This document shows, piece after piece, positions 44,765 to 57,172 of a DNA stretch of 64,000 nt. Below the pieces are notes generated by a model, which saw only the letters and a list, made by a program, of their open reading frames with translations, searched no databases and was not told where the DNA came from. The stretch covers positions 1,735,477-1,799,476 of the forward strand of contig OY755045.1 of the NCBI GenBank assembly GCA_963576565.1, given 5' to 3'. Origin of the DNA: Aspidapion aeneum. Lineage: Eukaryota; Arthropoda; Insecta; Coleoptera; Brentidae. Both the position numbers and the translations under genes were made by a program. The stretch's first letter is position 1; each line of letters begins with the position of its first letter.

Positions 44765-45395
44765 AAGAACAAAAACTCGTCAGCGATGGGATGGGATAAA
44801 ATGTCACTAAAAGTTTTTGAGGCACTGACAATTTTAGTGGAGTTAATTAATAAGTCTTTTGTTGCAGGGGAATTTCCGGCGTCATCCAAGAAGGCCGTCG
44901 AAGTTCCGTTGTTTAAGGGCGGTGATCACCTTGACCAAAATCATTAAAAAATTGGTTTGTTTCATGAAGGCCGTTTGACAGTATTTCTGACAAACAACAA
45001 TATTTTAAGCAGCCCTCAATTTGGTTTTTAGGCATCAAAAAATACTGACGACGCTATATTTAATTTCTATAGAGGATTTGTACCTTAAACTAAACACTAA
45101 ATAAAATGCAGCACCAGTATTATGCGACTGTCAAAAGCTTTTGACTCTGTGGATAACGAAATATTGCTGCAAAAGCTTGAGAGGTATGGCGTCAGAAGTA
45201 TAGCTTTGAATTGGCTCAGATAGTACCTGTCTGAAAGAGTTCGATCTGTTGCTTTTAATGGTCAAAGCTCATAGGAGTTTCAGATTTATACTAGGGTTCC
45301 TCACGGTTTTATCTTGGGTCCATTTTTATTTTTAATTTTTGCAAATGATTTGGCAAATATTCATATTAATGGCAAAATAACTGCTTTTTGTGAAG
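44765..45395 (+). pseudogene. non-LTR retrotransposon RT fragment, separate lineage
   Basis: Frame pieces SSAMGWDKMSLKVFEALT, INKSFVAGEFPASSKKA, VEVPLFKGGDHLDQNH, SSPQFGF, then [33 protein letters not shown] and ILGPFLFLIFANDLANI. These cover RT motifs 0 to 4, with the fingers and the first catalytic Asp region decayed ([10 protein letters not shown]) and no FADD; the copy stops at ITAFCEA just before it. Many stops. Unlike the CR1-like copies in sequence, but within the same Jockey/CR1 supergroup by motif spacing. Confidence 0.82.
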
Positions 45396-45580
45396 CAACA
45401 CGCAGAAAGGGCAACGAACGTTTTCGCACGATGAATATGACCGACGTCAACTAAAACAAACATTCGTTCCGCCTCCGCGCGAGAACAGCCACCCATATAC
45501 CGTTGAAAAACGGGTGAAATTGAACCCTTGTAATTATTTACCCTAAAAAAAGTTCACTTAATTAATCGCTGACTAAAAAA
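45392..45580 (-). mobile_element. hAT fragment, inverted, truncating the RT
   Basis: Reverse complement matches 1640-1795 of the hAT remnant (AAAGGGCAACGAACGTTT, CGACGTCAACTAAA and TTGAAAAACGGGT blocks). It abuts the RT fragment exactly where the FADD motif should be. No terminus survives. Confidence 0.7.
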
Positions 45581-46079
45581 GCTAATTTTGATTTGAAGTG
45601 ATATTAAAAAGTTTTTTTGGCAATCTCAGTAGCCTTTCATGTATGGTATGGATGCCTAAATGTCTTCAAACGGGGAAGCTGCTTAAGCGAAATTATGAAA
45701 TTATGCTCCTGTGCATCCTGCGCTTTAAAATTTACATAAGCATTATTCTTAGTGTACGAATTTTTTACATATTAAAGTGATTTTAAAACACATATTTAAA
45801 TTTTTCGATGTTTTTGCATAAAAATATTCAGAAAATGTAACTGATCAAGTTTTAGTTTTATGTATTTTGGAAATTCACAGAAATTCATATTTTACAATAC
45901 TTTATTAAAAACCGTAGGAGAGTATGTAATGGGGCATTGTGGGTTCCAGAAAAAAAAACTTAAAATGTTCTACAGTGCACAATAAAAATCAAATCTGCTA
46001 ACAGTAGCAAAAAACTTTTGAAATAAATAATGGATGACTGTCCTGTTGAATACTTCTTGTTTTTAATCTATATTTTTGC
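45581..46079. other. unassigned AT-rich spacer
   Basis: No coding motif or repeat recognised. Confidence 0.45.
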
Positions 46080-46277
46080 TTAACCCTTAAGTAGCCGCTA
46101 TGGCGTAAAAACTCGATGTAAAAACCATCCAACGTCTTTCTTGGCCCTTTTTTTCTTTGGCAGATATTATGGAAATAAAAGGTATTTTTGACTATTTATC
46201 TATATTTTAGGAATTATTAGTCTATACAGAAATATTATTAAGTGAAAATAAATAAAGAAAATCTAACATTTTCATAT

Positions 46278-46411
46278 TAGCTCACACTACTACTATAAGT
46301 AGTGTGAGCTATGGTGATCCTAATTTTTTCGAGAAAAAAAAAGTTGCTCCGATTTCAAAAATTTTTATATATCTTTGCGTTTCAGATGATTTTGAAACTT
46401 TTTTGTTTTGC

Positions 46412-46450
<39 letters not shown>

Positions 46451-48206
46451 ATGACTGTCTGTATCCCAACAAACAATTAAAGTTGTAACGACGAAACCCC
46501 AACTAGAAAGAATTTCTTAAAAGTAACCGCAACGTACTCCCGCTACGTCTCAGTATACCATACAGCGACGTTATAATTCCCTAAGTGGGGAACCAATTTC
46601 TGGTTATAACTACTTGGCCAAGTGTTTAAAGTCACTGTAGTAACAACTACACTACTACGTCGTAGCCAGGTATCTACTACGTCGTAGAGGCTGCTTTTTT
46701 CCGTAATGGCATAAAAGTTGCGATGTAGTTGCAAATAATATAATCGTTTCTTTTTGGTAGAATTGTTACACAATATGGTGGACACAACAGTAAACAGACT
46801 CGCTTAGTTTTTTGTTTGGTTATGGTTATAATATGAACTATGTTATGAAAAGTGTGAGAATTTACGAGCAGAGGATCAAAATTCGAGTGCGACGCAAAGT
46901 TTTTTGTGTAACATGCATTGTATATATTGCAAAAAACCGGTGCGCCCGTAAAATTGAGCCGTTTTCTGGTAGCTGATGGAATTTTTGTGTTGTGATTTTG
47001 GAGGTTATGTTTTCATAATCGACAGTTAACTCCAACAAATGGTGCTTAAGAAGAGCATTTTTGGTAAGCTTCAACTAATTTGTTTATAAAATAGTATGGC
47101 TCTTTAATATGAGCTCATAAAACGACAACAAAAATATTAAATTTTCTTTCTTACATAAAAACATGGCGTCCCAAACTATATTCCCTGATAGTCGAAAAGG
47201 TTACTTGAAAGTAGTTGCGGCTTTAAAGTTGATCCAAAAAGTTATTTTGTCTACATTGTTACATCAGATGTTACTATGATGACACAAACTTTTGTGGTAA
47301 AAATTAAAGTTATAATGTAGTTGTCGGATACACTTGTTTGGGACTCCAATGAAGCTTAACTTTCTAGTGGTAATTAAGTAGGATATAAAAGTCGGGGCGA
47401 CTACGAAATAACGACTAAAAAGAAAGTAAAACTTTAGCAACGTCCTATTGTGGTAGAGAAGACTATCAGAATCGACTATCAAGAAACAAACCTATGAAGT
47501 AGTTTAGAGGGTCGTTTTTACGAAACATCTACTATTTCCTGATACTAAATAGTAGTTAGAACTAAAAAGTAACAAATTTTGGTTGGGATCACCACATTTC
47601 TACTATAAGAAAGTAGCAAAGCCTTTAGAACATGTAGCCGCTACTATAAATGTTAGTTGGGATGTCTGTATGTCTGTATGTCTGTCTGTAACGACCAACC
47701 CGCATAACTCAAAAACCGCTTGTCCGATTTTAATGAAATTTGGTACCTAAGTTGGGTCTTGGGCCGTGATGGTCCCATTTAAAAATGAACAACATCCACC
47801 GAATGCAAGCCAAATAAAAGGGTGGGGGTAGATTCCAAAAATTAGAGTTTATGTGAAAATATGGCGTGTGTGATATCAAACGAAAGGTAATTAAGTCTGG
47901 AGTTAAAAAAAATTAATTTCAGTTTATTTTAAAAAAAAGAGTGGGGGTAGATGTCAAAAATTAGAGTTTAAGTGAAAATATGGCGTGTGTGATATCAAAC
48001 GAAAGGTAATTGAGTCTGGAGTTAAACAAAATACATTTTAGATTTTTTTAAACTGGTGGGGGGTAGATTAAAAAAAATTGAGTTTAAGTCAGAACATGGC
48101 TTGTATGGTATCAAACGAAAGGTAATTGAGTCTGGAGTTGAATAAAATATATTTCAGTTTTTGATTATATTAGCTCACACTATAACTATAGTACCTAGTG
48201 TGAGCT
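46278..48206. repeat. palindrome-bounded segment with SSR and core repeats
   Basis: Bounded by two similar palindromes: TAGCTCACACTACT / AGTAGTGTGAGCTA (46278-46311) and AGCTCACACTA / TAGTGTGAGCT (48172-48204). Between them are GTCT repeats (46411-46464 and 47664-47689), a GATTTTAATGAAATTTGGTA block and three tandem ~118-bp repeats (47819-48160). This layout resembles HINE/Helentron-type non-autonomous elements; that class is inferred. Confidence 0.55.
46465..47661 (-). mobile_element. 1.2-kb CCCAAC-ended DNA element, copy 3
   Basis: 1197 bp, in reverse orientation to copies 1 and 2. Starts CCCAACAAACAATTAAAG and ends AAATGTTAGTTGGG, flanked by AT (46463-46464 and 47662-47663) inside a GTCT/GTAT microsatellite. 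The AT flank shows that the duplication is two bases but not restricted to TA. Confidence 0.9.
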
Positions 48207-48306
48207 TAGGTGCCCATAGATTGGCAGAGTATTGTTCTTATGGCGTACAAAATACGCCAAACGACCATCTGCGTAAAAAAAATCATAGCGACTACTTAAG
48301 GGTTAA

Positions 48307-50373
48307 TTTTGCACTTAGATGCCCTGCATGTACGACAGATTTTAGAGAAATAGAGAAGCAACAAACCCATCAGGGTCACTGAAACTCATATTTTTTGAGT
48401 ATGTTATATTCTTCTTAAGTTCATTGGCGTTTTACAAAAGCAATTTAGTTTGTCAGCGGTAAGTGACGTCAGTCATCATGCAAAATAAAACAAACACGTT
48501 GCTCCATCTCCCCTGATATACCACGTGAACAAGTTCACATCTAGGGGTATAAATTTCCATAAGAGGAAAAAGGAAACAGATAGAGTATAGCATTTATTAA
48601 AAAGAGACCGCGATACGCCCGATTCCTGCAGAAGGCTTCGCAGCCTTGTCATAGGTGACCTTGATAAATTACTACAGGCGCATGCAGTCGCACTCGTCAA
48701 GGGGTAGACAATCTGAAACATTTTTTTAGGGCAAGAGTTATTACTTGACTTGTCACCATGCAAGAAGTGGACTATTGAAAACGTAAACATTTTATTTCTA
48801 AAATTTTATTAAATGTAAGTTATTATGTTCCTAAAACACTAGATCGGATAATAAAATAAATTGTCTGTCTCAGTACACGATAACTCGAGAAGACCTCAAA
48901 CGATTTTAACCCAATATGATACACAAATTTTATGTTGCTATTAGATTTTGCTTGAAAAGAAAGGGTTAGTTAAAAGTATTATTTAACCAATTTTACCTTA
49001 AAACCTTTGTTTAAAAATGTTCCTTTTGTATTTAAAACATTTTTGCCTGTGGCGCATGTCGCCTGCGAGCATTTAAAGTAACATTACTTCAATATTTTCT
49101 GAAAATTTTCGTTTTTAGTTTAAAAGGCATTACTACTCATAATTATGCTATTTGTCTTTAAAAAGTACTAAATGAGCTCCGCGGAACTACTTTTGAGACT
49201 CAATACCACCTCTGCCGCCCGCATATTTGTATACAACACCCAGGATCGCCAGTCGGCTTTCGCCCGAACATCTCTGGTAAATAGCAGACGATATGGTAAA
49301 TCGCTTGGGTAACTAACACCCGTGATCGCAAAAATGTTCGTTAAAAATCAGTCTGGATTTCAGAACCATAATCTTTCTTAAGAAAGAATTCGTAAATTTC
49401 TATTATATTTTTTTAAAACATACTCTCCTGACCTCTTTCCCGGGATCCTAGAGAATGTGAAACCTAACCGTTGTCAATCGATCGCCAACGTAACCGAACC
49501 GTGTCAATGTAGAATAGGGCTTCATTGACACGGTTACGGCAGCGTTCGGGCTACAACCGAATCGCAATCAAGGACGTCGTTTACAAATATGACTGCCGCC
49601 CCCCTAAGATCTCGACCACCCTCCCGCGTCCTATAACCAAGCTGCGTTCACTGTGGTCTACCATTACCTTGATTAAGGTTAGACTAAAAATGCCTTTAAA
49701 AAAATTAAACTTAAATAATAGTTAGCTTACCAATAGATTAGTAAACTGTGATGTAAAAAAATTGACGTTAGTGAATGTGAAACGAAAATCAATAACAAGA
49801 ATAACACTTTAAAATTCTGTTTGTTTTTAAAGGTAAGTGAAGTATTTACATTTAGGAACAAGCAGAATTTTTTTTTTACATATAACTAAAAAGTTGACTT
49901 TTCGCGAACCAAGTAGCGGGTTATACTGATATTTTCGCTAAACTGGCAACGTTGGTTTGTTCTCCCATTCAATCCTTATGACCCATACAAAAATTCTACC
50001 CCTAGATGGAATGTTGGCCACGTTTTACCAGAAATCGTTTATTTTTATATTCCGACGCCTATGAATTAACAAGGATGGAAGGTGCGTTTCTCTCTAAACA
50101 ACGCTAGGGTATAAAAGGACCGATATTTCCGTTCTTTGATTTTGACTTATACTTATATATAAATTTCACTTTGATAAGTTTGTCGCGTCTTTATTTCTTG
50201 AAAATATGTCATTTATATATCGCACACCCGCAGAAGAAGAGTCACAACTCAAAAATCGCCCTTATTGAAATAAACCTGCCGCCATCATCGAAATAACTTT
50301 CTTCCGTAAAAGCGTCAAATTTATGTTTCGACAATTCACCGCAAAATGGCGATGTGACTCTTTTATTTTGTCC
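48307..50373. other. unassigned region
   Basis: No supported gene. A 13-bp-arm hairpin AACCGTGTCAATG / CATTGACACGGTT sits near 49496-49536. A promoter-like GGTATAAAAGGACC is at about 50108-50121 with no recognisable gene behind it. Confidence 0.4.
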
Positions 50374-51508
50374 AGTTTAGCTGAGGATGCGTTCCTTTAA
50401 AGTGCCACTTTTGACTTTATAACAGCGTGAACGTGGAGTTTCATCCTGAAAAGAGTCAAATTTCGAGTTGTGAAGGTTTTTGTGTGAACTATTGGTTAAA
50501 TCTGACCCATATCTATCAAAATGGACGGGCCACGATCATCCACTCTGTTGACGTCACATCCGGGGCTGATTTTTTTTTGATGGTCACGTTACGACACAGC
50601 TGATTGTCTTTAAAATATTGAAGTTGGAATGACGGTTCATTGATAATTGATTTTTTTAAAAATAAAGCCGTTTTTGAGATTGTTTTTACTTTATTCTGGC
50701 AGAACAATTTTTTTTTAAATGTATAGTAAGCCTTAATTTTTCATAGCCGCTTCATTAGCTCAAGGCCAACACAAAAATAGAGGCCACGACCCTGAAAAAA
50801 TCAGCTGTTCTCCCGGGGCTGAATTTTACATTGGGTCTTATGGAAGGTCAGACGTTTTTTTATGATATTTTCAAAATGGCACTACAGGTTTCCGCAAAAT
50901 TTCAGTGAAATATTCTCAGACACCATCCCGATATTCCACCAAAGGTTTGTAAGGAAGCAACATGATTAAAAGGTTAACATCTTCAAGATTTAGCATTCCT
51001 TATTTTGAATTCAAATTACCCGCCATGTACCACATGCCAACTGTTATATTTGACATGTATTTGACTTTGTCATATGTGATTGTCACATTCGCTTCTGCTT
51101 TAAACTTAATTTTTGTGTGAGGTAATGAAGCGGCTATGAAAAATTAGGGCTTACTATACATTTAAAAAAAATTGTTCTGCCAGAATAAAGTAAAAACAAT
51201 CTCAAAAACGGCTTTATTTAAAAAAAAATCAAATATCCATGAACCGTCATTCCAACTTCAATATTTTAAAGACTATCAGCTGTGTCGTAACGTGACCATC
51301 AAAAAAAAATCAGCCCCGGATGTGACGTCAACAAAGTGGAGGATCGTGGCCCGTCCATTTTGATAGCCCTGGCTGAGGATGCGTTCCTTTAAAGTGTCAC
51401 TTTTGACTTTATAACAGCGTGAACGTGGAGTTTCATCCTGAAAAGAGTCACATTTCGAGTTGTGAAGGTTTTTGTGTGAAATATTGGTTAAATCTGACCC
51501 ATATAACA
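50374..51508. repeat. CTATCAAAA-family fold-back with duplicated flank
   Basis: Order: a ~135-bp flank block (GCTGAGGATGCGTTCC ... CTGACCCATAT, 50380-50512), a partial element (50513-50760), a full inverted element (50761-51371, CAAGGCC...GCCCTG), then the flank block again (51372-51507). The two arms CTATCAAAATGGACGGGCCA and its complement make a long fold-back of about 245 bp. The duplicated flank is far too long for a target duplication and points to recombination. Confidence 0.75.
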
Positions 51509-53349
51509 AGTAAAATACTGTTCTTTTTTGTGTTGTGACTGTTTTTTCGAATTGTTCAGTGTACTTAGAATTAAGGAGAATAAGAAAAAAATCTTTTGAA
51601 TTTATTAGAGAATAATCACATTCCCAGTTGTTATTCAGCAATTTATAACTCGCTGTTAAAATAAAAACAAAATTTCTTCTTTATTTGTTTTCTTTTTTTA
51701 TATTATTTACCATCCTGCGTGACATCCTGATTTACAACGTCATGATGCCTTGTTCTAAAAAAGTGTCACAATATCGGGTTTTTGTCTTTTTTTTAACTAA
51801 AAACGACAAAAATCATTTTTTCAGAGAAACATACTGCACCAATTACATTGAGTTAATAGGTTCCCGTTGACATAAAATAACATGTTAACTCGTAATTTGT
51901 CATGTAAGTGAAAAATGAATCTCTCTAATGAACTAAATTCTTTAACAGCGATTTTCTCAAAACAATGTTTTTTGAGTTGTGACTATTTTTTAGCGAGGGT
52001 GCAATATGATCTCTAGCTACACTTCTGTTTTTCTTATAGGCGAAATGTGTTTGTTTACAAACGGAAGTTAGTAAATAACCAGAGATCGAGACAGAGGTAC
52101 AGATAACGAGTGGCTTTTCCAGCGCTCATTGCTCAGCTACAAACCACACTAGTTTATTTACACCCATTAGCTTTTCCGTAGCTGAACACCGAAGCCATCA
52201 GCTTTCGTCGAATCGTCGGGGGACTAAAAGTCAGCTATCCGTATAGGAGCGTAGCTGTATAAGTACAGCGCTGACCATCAGTCAGGACCACAATATAAAG
52301 TCGTCCCAGTAAAGAGTGATCTAAACTAGCCATTTCTAAAATTATATTAAAATGTGCGCAAACATTGATGTAGTTGTAAAAACGGTAATTTGTTTTGTGA
52401 AAAGCTCCGTCATAATTTGATTGACATAAACAGTCAAAACAACAAAAATATTCAGTTATGTACAAAACAGCTCATCGAATACTTACATCAACATTTTAAC
52501 GTTTCTAAATTCCGCAGAACAAAAATCACTGTTGTTGGCAAAGAAGCCGCCACTATAAAGGAATTTAGCATTGGCAAGTTGGAGCTATCGGCTTTGGAGA
52601 ATCGGTTTTCAATTGAAAATGTTTTTTGTAAGTAAAACACAAAATAAAATCTAATTCAGGACGATAATTCGCACTTTAAACCAAAGCAAACATTACCATC
52701 CATACGAAAATAACACAGAAAATAGGTTCGTTCGAGGTGTTTACTGTTTTGTGACGTCTCTCGCAGCTGATTGGTAGACCGCCTGTTGTGAATCACGTGG
52801 CTAATTGTTTTAATTCAATGAATTTATTTAATTAAAAGAACTATGAATTTAAGAAAAAATTAAGCAAAAAAGTTTGTTCTTAGCATTCCCAAGAGCTAAA
52901 GAGATATCTAAAAATAAATATATATTTATTTTTTACTATTCTCTATCAAGTGCAGTTATAGTCTGCTGATTATAAATATAGGCTTTTTACTTTAGATAAA
53001 AATTAATGTTTTTTTATTTGCCGCATCCTGTACACATATATACTGTCGCTGTATATTCTAGCTAGCTACAGTGCATAGTAAATCGGCAACAAACCCGGGG
53101 ATTGGTCGAGTCGAAATTTATAGCCGAGTATGATTGCAAGAGGTGCAGTGCGCCCGTTAAATGAACCGTGTAGCTGTTATTAGCTGTTTAGCTGCCCGCT
53201 TCCGTCGCGCTGGCGACCGCTTTCGCCTGTGTGCTAATGTTGAGATAGCTATATATGGAATCAAGATCGTTTGACAACTCTTCCTATAATAATACATGGC
53301 ATATACATATTTGTGTTTTTCGGTGCCCTAATTGATAGGGCGTACATTG
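51509..53349. other. unassigned region
   Basis: No supported coding sequence. Frames up to about 120 codons on the minus strand near 51276-51641 overlap the duplicated flank block and carry no known motif. Confidence 0.4.
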
Positions 53350-54905
53350 TCAAACGTACTACTACTACGTCAGTTCAGAACGTTTTTCCACGTTGTCCGA
53401 CGCCTATTCTTCAACTCCTCCGATCCTGAGAATCATCTTCTTTCAGGTTTTTTTGACTCATTGATCTTTGGATTGACTGTTGCCATTCTAGTTTAGGGCG
53501 CACTCTTTTTCTGCGCCCTATTGTTTGCCATTCTAGGATCTGCTTTGGTCATCTTTCGTCGTTCATCCGTTGTACAAGACCGTACCATATCAGTGGTCTT
53601 TTAATGATGTCATCCGTTATGCTTCCCATTTTTTCTATAAAATGGTTTAGATATTCTCATTGACCTTCTTATTGCATTTCGACACTTTCCATTTTTGTCT
53701 TGTATTTTTCTGGCAAGTCTCTATTCCATACAACAGCATGCTTTTTTAATTTTTACATTCGTTTTTATCGCTCTGCTCCATAAAATACTGTTAAGGCATC
53801 CAATAACCTTTTTCTGCTTATACTATTCTTTTCCAGTTCTTTACAGTTTGTTCCTGTCTTATCAAATGTGAGACACAAGTATACATACTCATTGCATGGA
53901 GATATTGTGTGTCCATCGTCTAGTTCTAACTCATTTCATTCATCTGCAATACATAAGTACTGGTCTTGTCTATGTTCACTGTTTATCCTCCACTTTTGGT
54001 ATTCTTCCATTAACTTTCTCATCATATACTCCATATCTTCGTTATCGTTAGTTATAGTAAATTAGTCGTTAGGTTGTATTTTCGTGCCATGTACTTTACG
54101 TTTCAGGTTTATAGAGCTGCTTCGATATATATTTTAAAAAGAGTTGGAGAGATGCAACATCCCCGTCTTAAGTCTTTCAATACCAGAAATTCTTTTGAAA
54201 GTCGACTTCCAATTTTAATTTTAGATTTTGCCCCTTTGTGTAGTTCTTTTGTCGCTTTCATGTATGTATGATTGATATTAGTTTGCTCTAACAATGTCCA
54301 TAATTTTTCAACTGGAACGGCATCATATGCTTTTTGTAGATCCACAAAGGTAACATAAGTGTCTATATTTTTGGCACTACTTTTCTCACTTACTTGTTTA
54401 AGACAAAAAATCATTACTACAAGATCTGCCTGCACGAAACTCACCTTGTTCTTCTTCTTGTTCATGAATATATTTTTCTATTAAATCTCTAAGAATCCTA
54501 CCATACAATCTACTTAAAGAACTGATTACTAAAATTCCTCTGTAATTGCTACAAGCTTGTTTCCTTTTTTACATATTGAGGATATGAATGCAATTTTTTA
54601 ATCATCAAGTAGTGGATGTCCGTTTATGCATTGATTGATAATTTAATCTGAGATTTTCCAGTAGTTTCTTTGATCTATATTTAAATATTTTAGCGTTTAT
54701 TCCCCCAAGTTTTTTCGGATTTAAGTTTTTTAATACTATTTATCATTTCTTTTTTAATTATTACTTCACCTCCTTCTACTTGTACTTTTACTTCTGTCCT
54801 CGGATATATTCGGGTCTCGTTTCCTGCAGTCCTTTGTAGTGTTTTGTCCATTGTTCTTGTTTGATGATAGTATACTTTTTCTTTTGTTGGGTTTGTTACC
54901 ATAGA
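53350..54905 (-). pseudogene. RTE-like RT remnant (family A, copy 3, minus)
   Basis: The longest family A span. Minus strand, in order: VEGGEVIIKKEMINSIKKL, INQCINGHPLLDD, RILRDLIEKYIHEQEEE, TFVDLQKAYDAVPVEKLW, KIKIGSRLSKEFLV, a decayed palm with the FADD region deleted, YVYLCLTFDKTGTNCKELEK, WYGLVQRMNDERWPK, RPKLEWQQSIQRSMSQKN and a 3' end of CGT and GTA triplets. The 118-codon open piece 54465-54109 covers the first catalytic Asp. Many stops elsewhere. Confidence 0.9.
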
Positions 54906-55153
54906 AATGAATATTAATAATTCAGAACTTTGTCTACCTCCTACATTTTATTTTTTTCTGTGCGTATCAAACGTCACGTTCGGGTAAAAATCGCGACTGA
55001 TTCACAAAAAACTATTTTTGATTATTATTCGTTCTTTAATTTCAACCCTGGTTCGGTATGTTTGTTTACTGTTTTTAATAAAACATTATTGCATTTTGGT
55101 AAAAAAGAATTATTAATTGTTTGGTTTAGCGTAAGTTGGTAATCTTACCACAT
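54906..55153. other. short spacer
   Basis: Nothing recognised between the RTE 5' limit and the next TIR element. Confidence 0.4.
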
Positions 55154-55160
55154 GTAAAAC

Positions 55161-55778
55161 CAGGGCTATCAAAATGGACGGGCCACGATCCTCCACTTTG
55201 TTGACGTCACATCCGGGGCTGATTTTTTTTTGATGGTCACGTTACGACACAGCTGATTGTCTTTAAAATATTGAAGTTGGAATGACGGTTCATGGATATT
55301 TGATTTTTTTTAAATAAAGCCGTTTTTGAGATTGTTTTTACTTTATTCTGGCAGAACAATTTTTTTTTTAAATTTATAGTAAGCCCTAATTTTTCATAGC
55401 CGCTTCATTAGCTCACACAAAAATTAAGTTTAAAGCAGAAGCGAATGTGACAATCACATATGACAAAGTCAAATACATGTCAAATATAACAGTTGGCATG
55501 TGGATGGGGTACTTGGCGGATAATTTGAACTCAAAATAAGGAATGCTAAATCTTGAAGATTTTAACCTTTTAATCATGTTGCTTCCTTACAAACCTTTGG
55601 TGGAATATCGGGATGGTGTCTGTGAATATTTCACTGAAATTTTGCGAAAATCTGTAGTGCCATTTTGAAAATATCATAAAAAAACGTCTGAACTCCCATA
55701 AGACCCAATGTAAAATTAAGCCCCGGGAGAACAGCTGATTTTTTCAGGGTCGTGGCCTCTATTTTTGTGTTGGCCTTG
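55161..55778 (+). mobile_element. CTATCAAAA-family element, complete copy
   Basis: 618 bp, starting CAGGGCTATCAAAATGGACG and ending GTGTTGGCCTTG, flanked by GTAAAAC (55154-55160 and 55779-55785). Imperfect TIRs share GGCCACGATCC / GGCCACGACCC. The CAGGG start and 7- to 8-bp duplication suggest a hAT-type MITE. Partial or inverted relatives at 30165 and 50513-51371. Confidence 0.8.
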
Positions 55779-55858
55779 GTAAAACATACCGGTAAGGTGA
55801 AGTAACACGTACCTGGCATTTTAGCGAATAACCTCATCTGACCGTGACAGTTCACAGG

Positions 55859-56126
55859 TATTAGAGAATTATTGAATTAAAGCCAGGCTATAATAGTGCC
55901 AGGCACTATTTTGATACTTTCACATTGAACACTGACAGTTAATCCTTCAAAATTGACATATTAAAACTATCGTCGCACACTTATAAAGGAAGGCACTATT
56001 TATTCCGGTTCATATAGTAAACAAAGGCCGTATCTTGAAAGATCATAACTGATATTGCAGTGTGAAGGTGACAAAATAGTGCCTGGCACTAATATAGTCT
56101 GGCTTTATTTTAATAATTCTCTATTA
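55859..56126. mobile_element. 268-bp MITE with ~70-bp TIRs
   Basis: TATTAGAGAATTATT...AATAATTCTCTATTA ends with inverted similarity for about 70 bp, including ATAAAGCCAG and the palindrome TAGTGCCAGGCACTA at both sides (about 55893 and 56078). No coding capacity. A target duplication is not certain. Confidence 0.78.
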
Positions 56127-56544
56127 CGTTACGGTTACTGGGTAACGACTGTAGTAATCCACTTAAAAAAATTAAACAAAATTTTTCATATCACAAATCT
56201 TAGCTACCTCGTAATAGTTAAATTATTTTTCTTTGTGTTTAATTTTTATCCAAGCTGCTTATCTTATTTTTTTTGTACTAAATTGGCTTTCATTTCTATT
56301 CTTGTAAAAAGTCTGACTGCATTATCCAGGCGGTCATATTGTTTAGTTATTGCCCCCGAAACTATCCTCAACAACTCTAAAATAACCCCAATAATGGAGT
56401 TCACCCAATAAAGGGGAAAAGGTCTCGCCAGATAGAGTCTGGAACATGACATTTATAACAATAACTGTAGTGCCAAATTACCTGACATCTACCTTAATAA
56501 ATAAAATGTAAAGCCAAGGGAAACAAACAAAACAACTTGTAGGT
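56127..56544. other. unassigned spacer
   Basis: AT-rich; the 118-codon frame here has no recognisable motif. Confidence 0.4.
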
Positions 56545-56705
56545 CACAATTCATATCTCTGGAGAACAGCATCGCTGTGGAATAAACTCCCTGCGACAGT
56601 TCTCCCTGCAGGTTACAACCAGAACCGTTTCAAAACCAACACACACCAACATTTCCGAGCGTGATAGGGATCTCCTTGCGAGTGCGCTTAACCGTAAAAA
56701 AAGGT
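56545..56705 (+). pseudogene. CR1/Jockey-like 3' end, copy 3 (5'-truncated)
   Basis: Begins in NSYLWRTASLWNKLPATV and contains the 3' UTR ending GAGTGCGCTTAACCGTAAAA. Severe 5' truncation is typical of target-primed retrotransposition. It keeps the 15-bp stretch AATAAACTCCCTGCG, which copy 2 lacks. Confidence 0.85.
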
Positions 56706-57165
56706 TAAGGATAAAAAAATTTATTTATTTAAATAGAAATGTGACTACAACTACATTAACCATAATTCACGAAGGACCCAAGTCTATTCCCATAAAAAGA
56801 GGTGTCATACTGGTTCGAGAAACTGTCGACTGATGTGGTGCATCATTACCGAAAACAGAAATTAACTCGGCAAGGCATTCTTGTGGATATTATTATTTTC
56901 TTCGAAAGTTGTAAAAAAGTATAGCCCAAAAATGTACTGGGTTTAATTCAATTTTTCGACTGATTTGTTAACTTAAAAAATTTATTGTAGCTATAAAACT
57001 ATATGTATCGTACTGACGTTTTGAATTTAGGGTTCCTATATGCAAAATATAAAAGAATGCTCTCATATTAATATCTGTGACACTGCTCAATATACTTTTG
57101 TGAATTTTGGCACACACTTTTTCGGATGTATCTTTTTTTTTTTTATTTCGACCAGTGGTGTTCCT
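56706..57165. other. unassigned AT-rich spacer
   Basis: No gene or repeat recognised; a T-run lies near 57131-57142. Confidence 0.4.
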
Positions 57166-57172
57166 TTGGGAA

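Larger units (their letters stand above)
46084..48302. mobile_element. piggyBac-like non-autonomous element (TTAA flanks)
   Basis: Left end TTAA-CCCTTAAGTAGCCGCTATG, right end CATAGCGACTACTTAAGGG-TTAA; TTAA occupies 46080-46083 and 48303-48306. CCC..GGG termini with TTAA duplication are the piggyBac signature. The terminal inverted repeat is about 20 bp with one mismatch. No transposase frame is seen. Inside sit two matched palindromes, a GTCT microsatellite, core repeats and the third 1.2-kb CCCAAC element. Confidence 0.82.
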
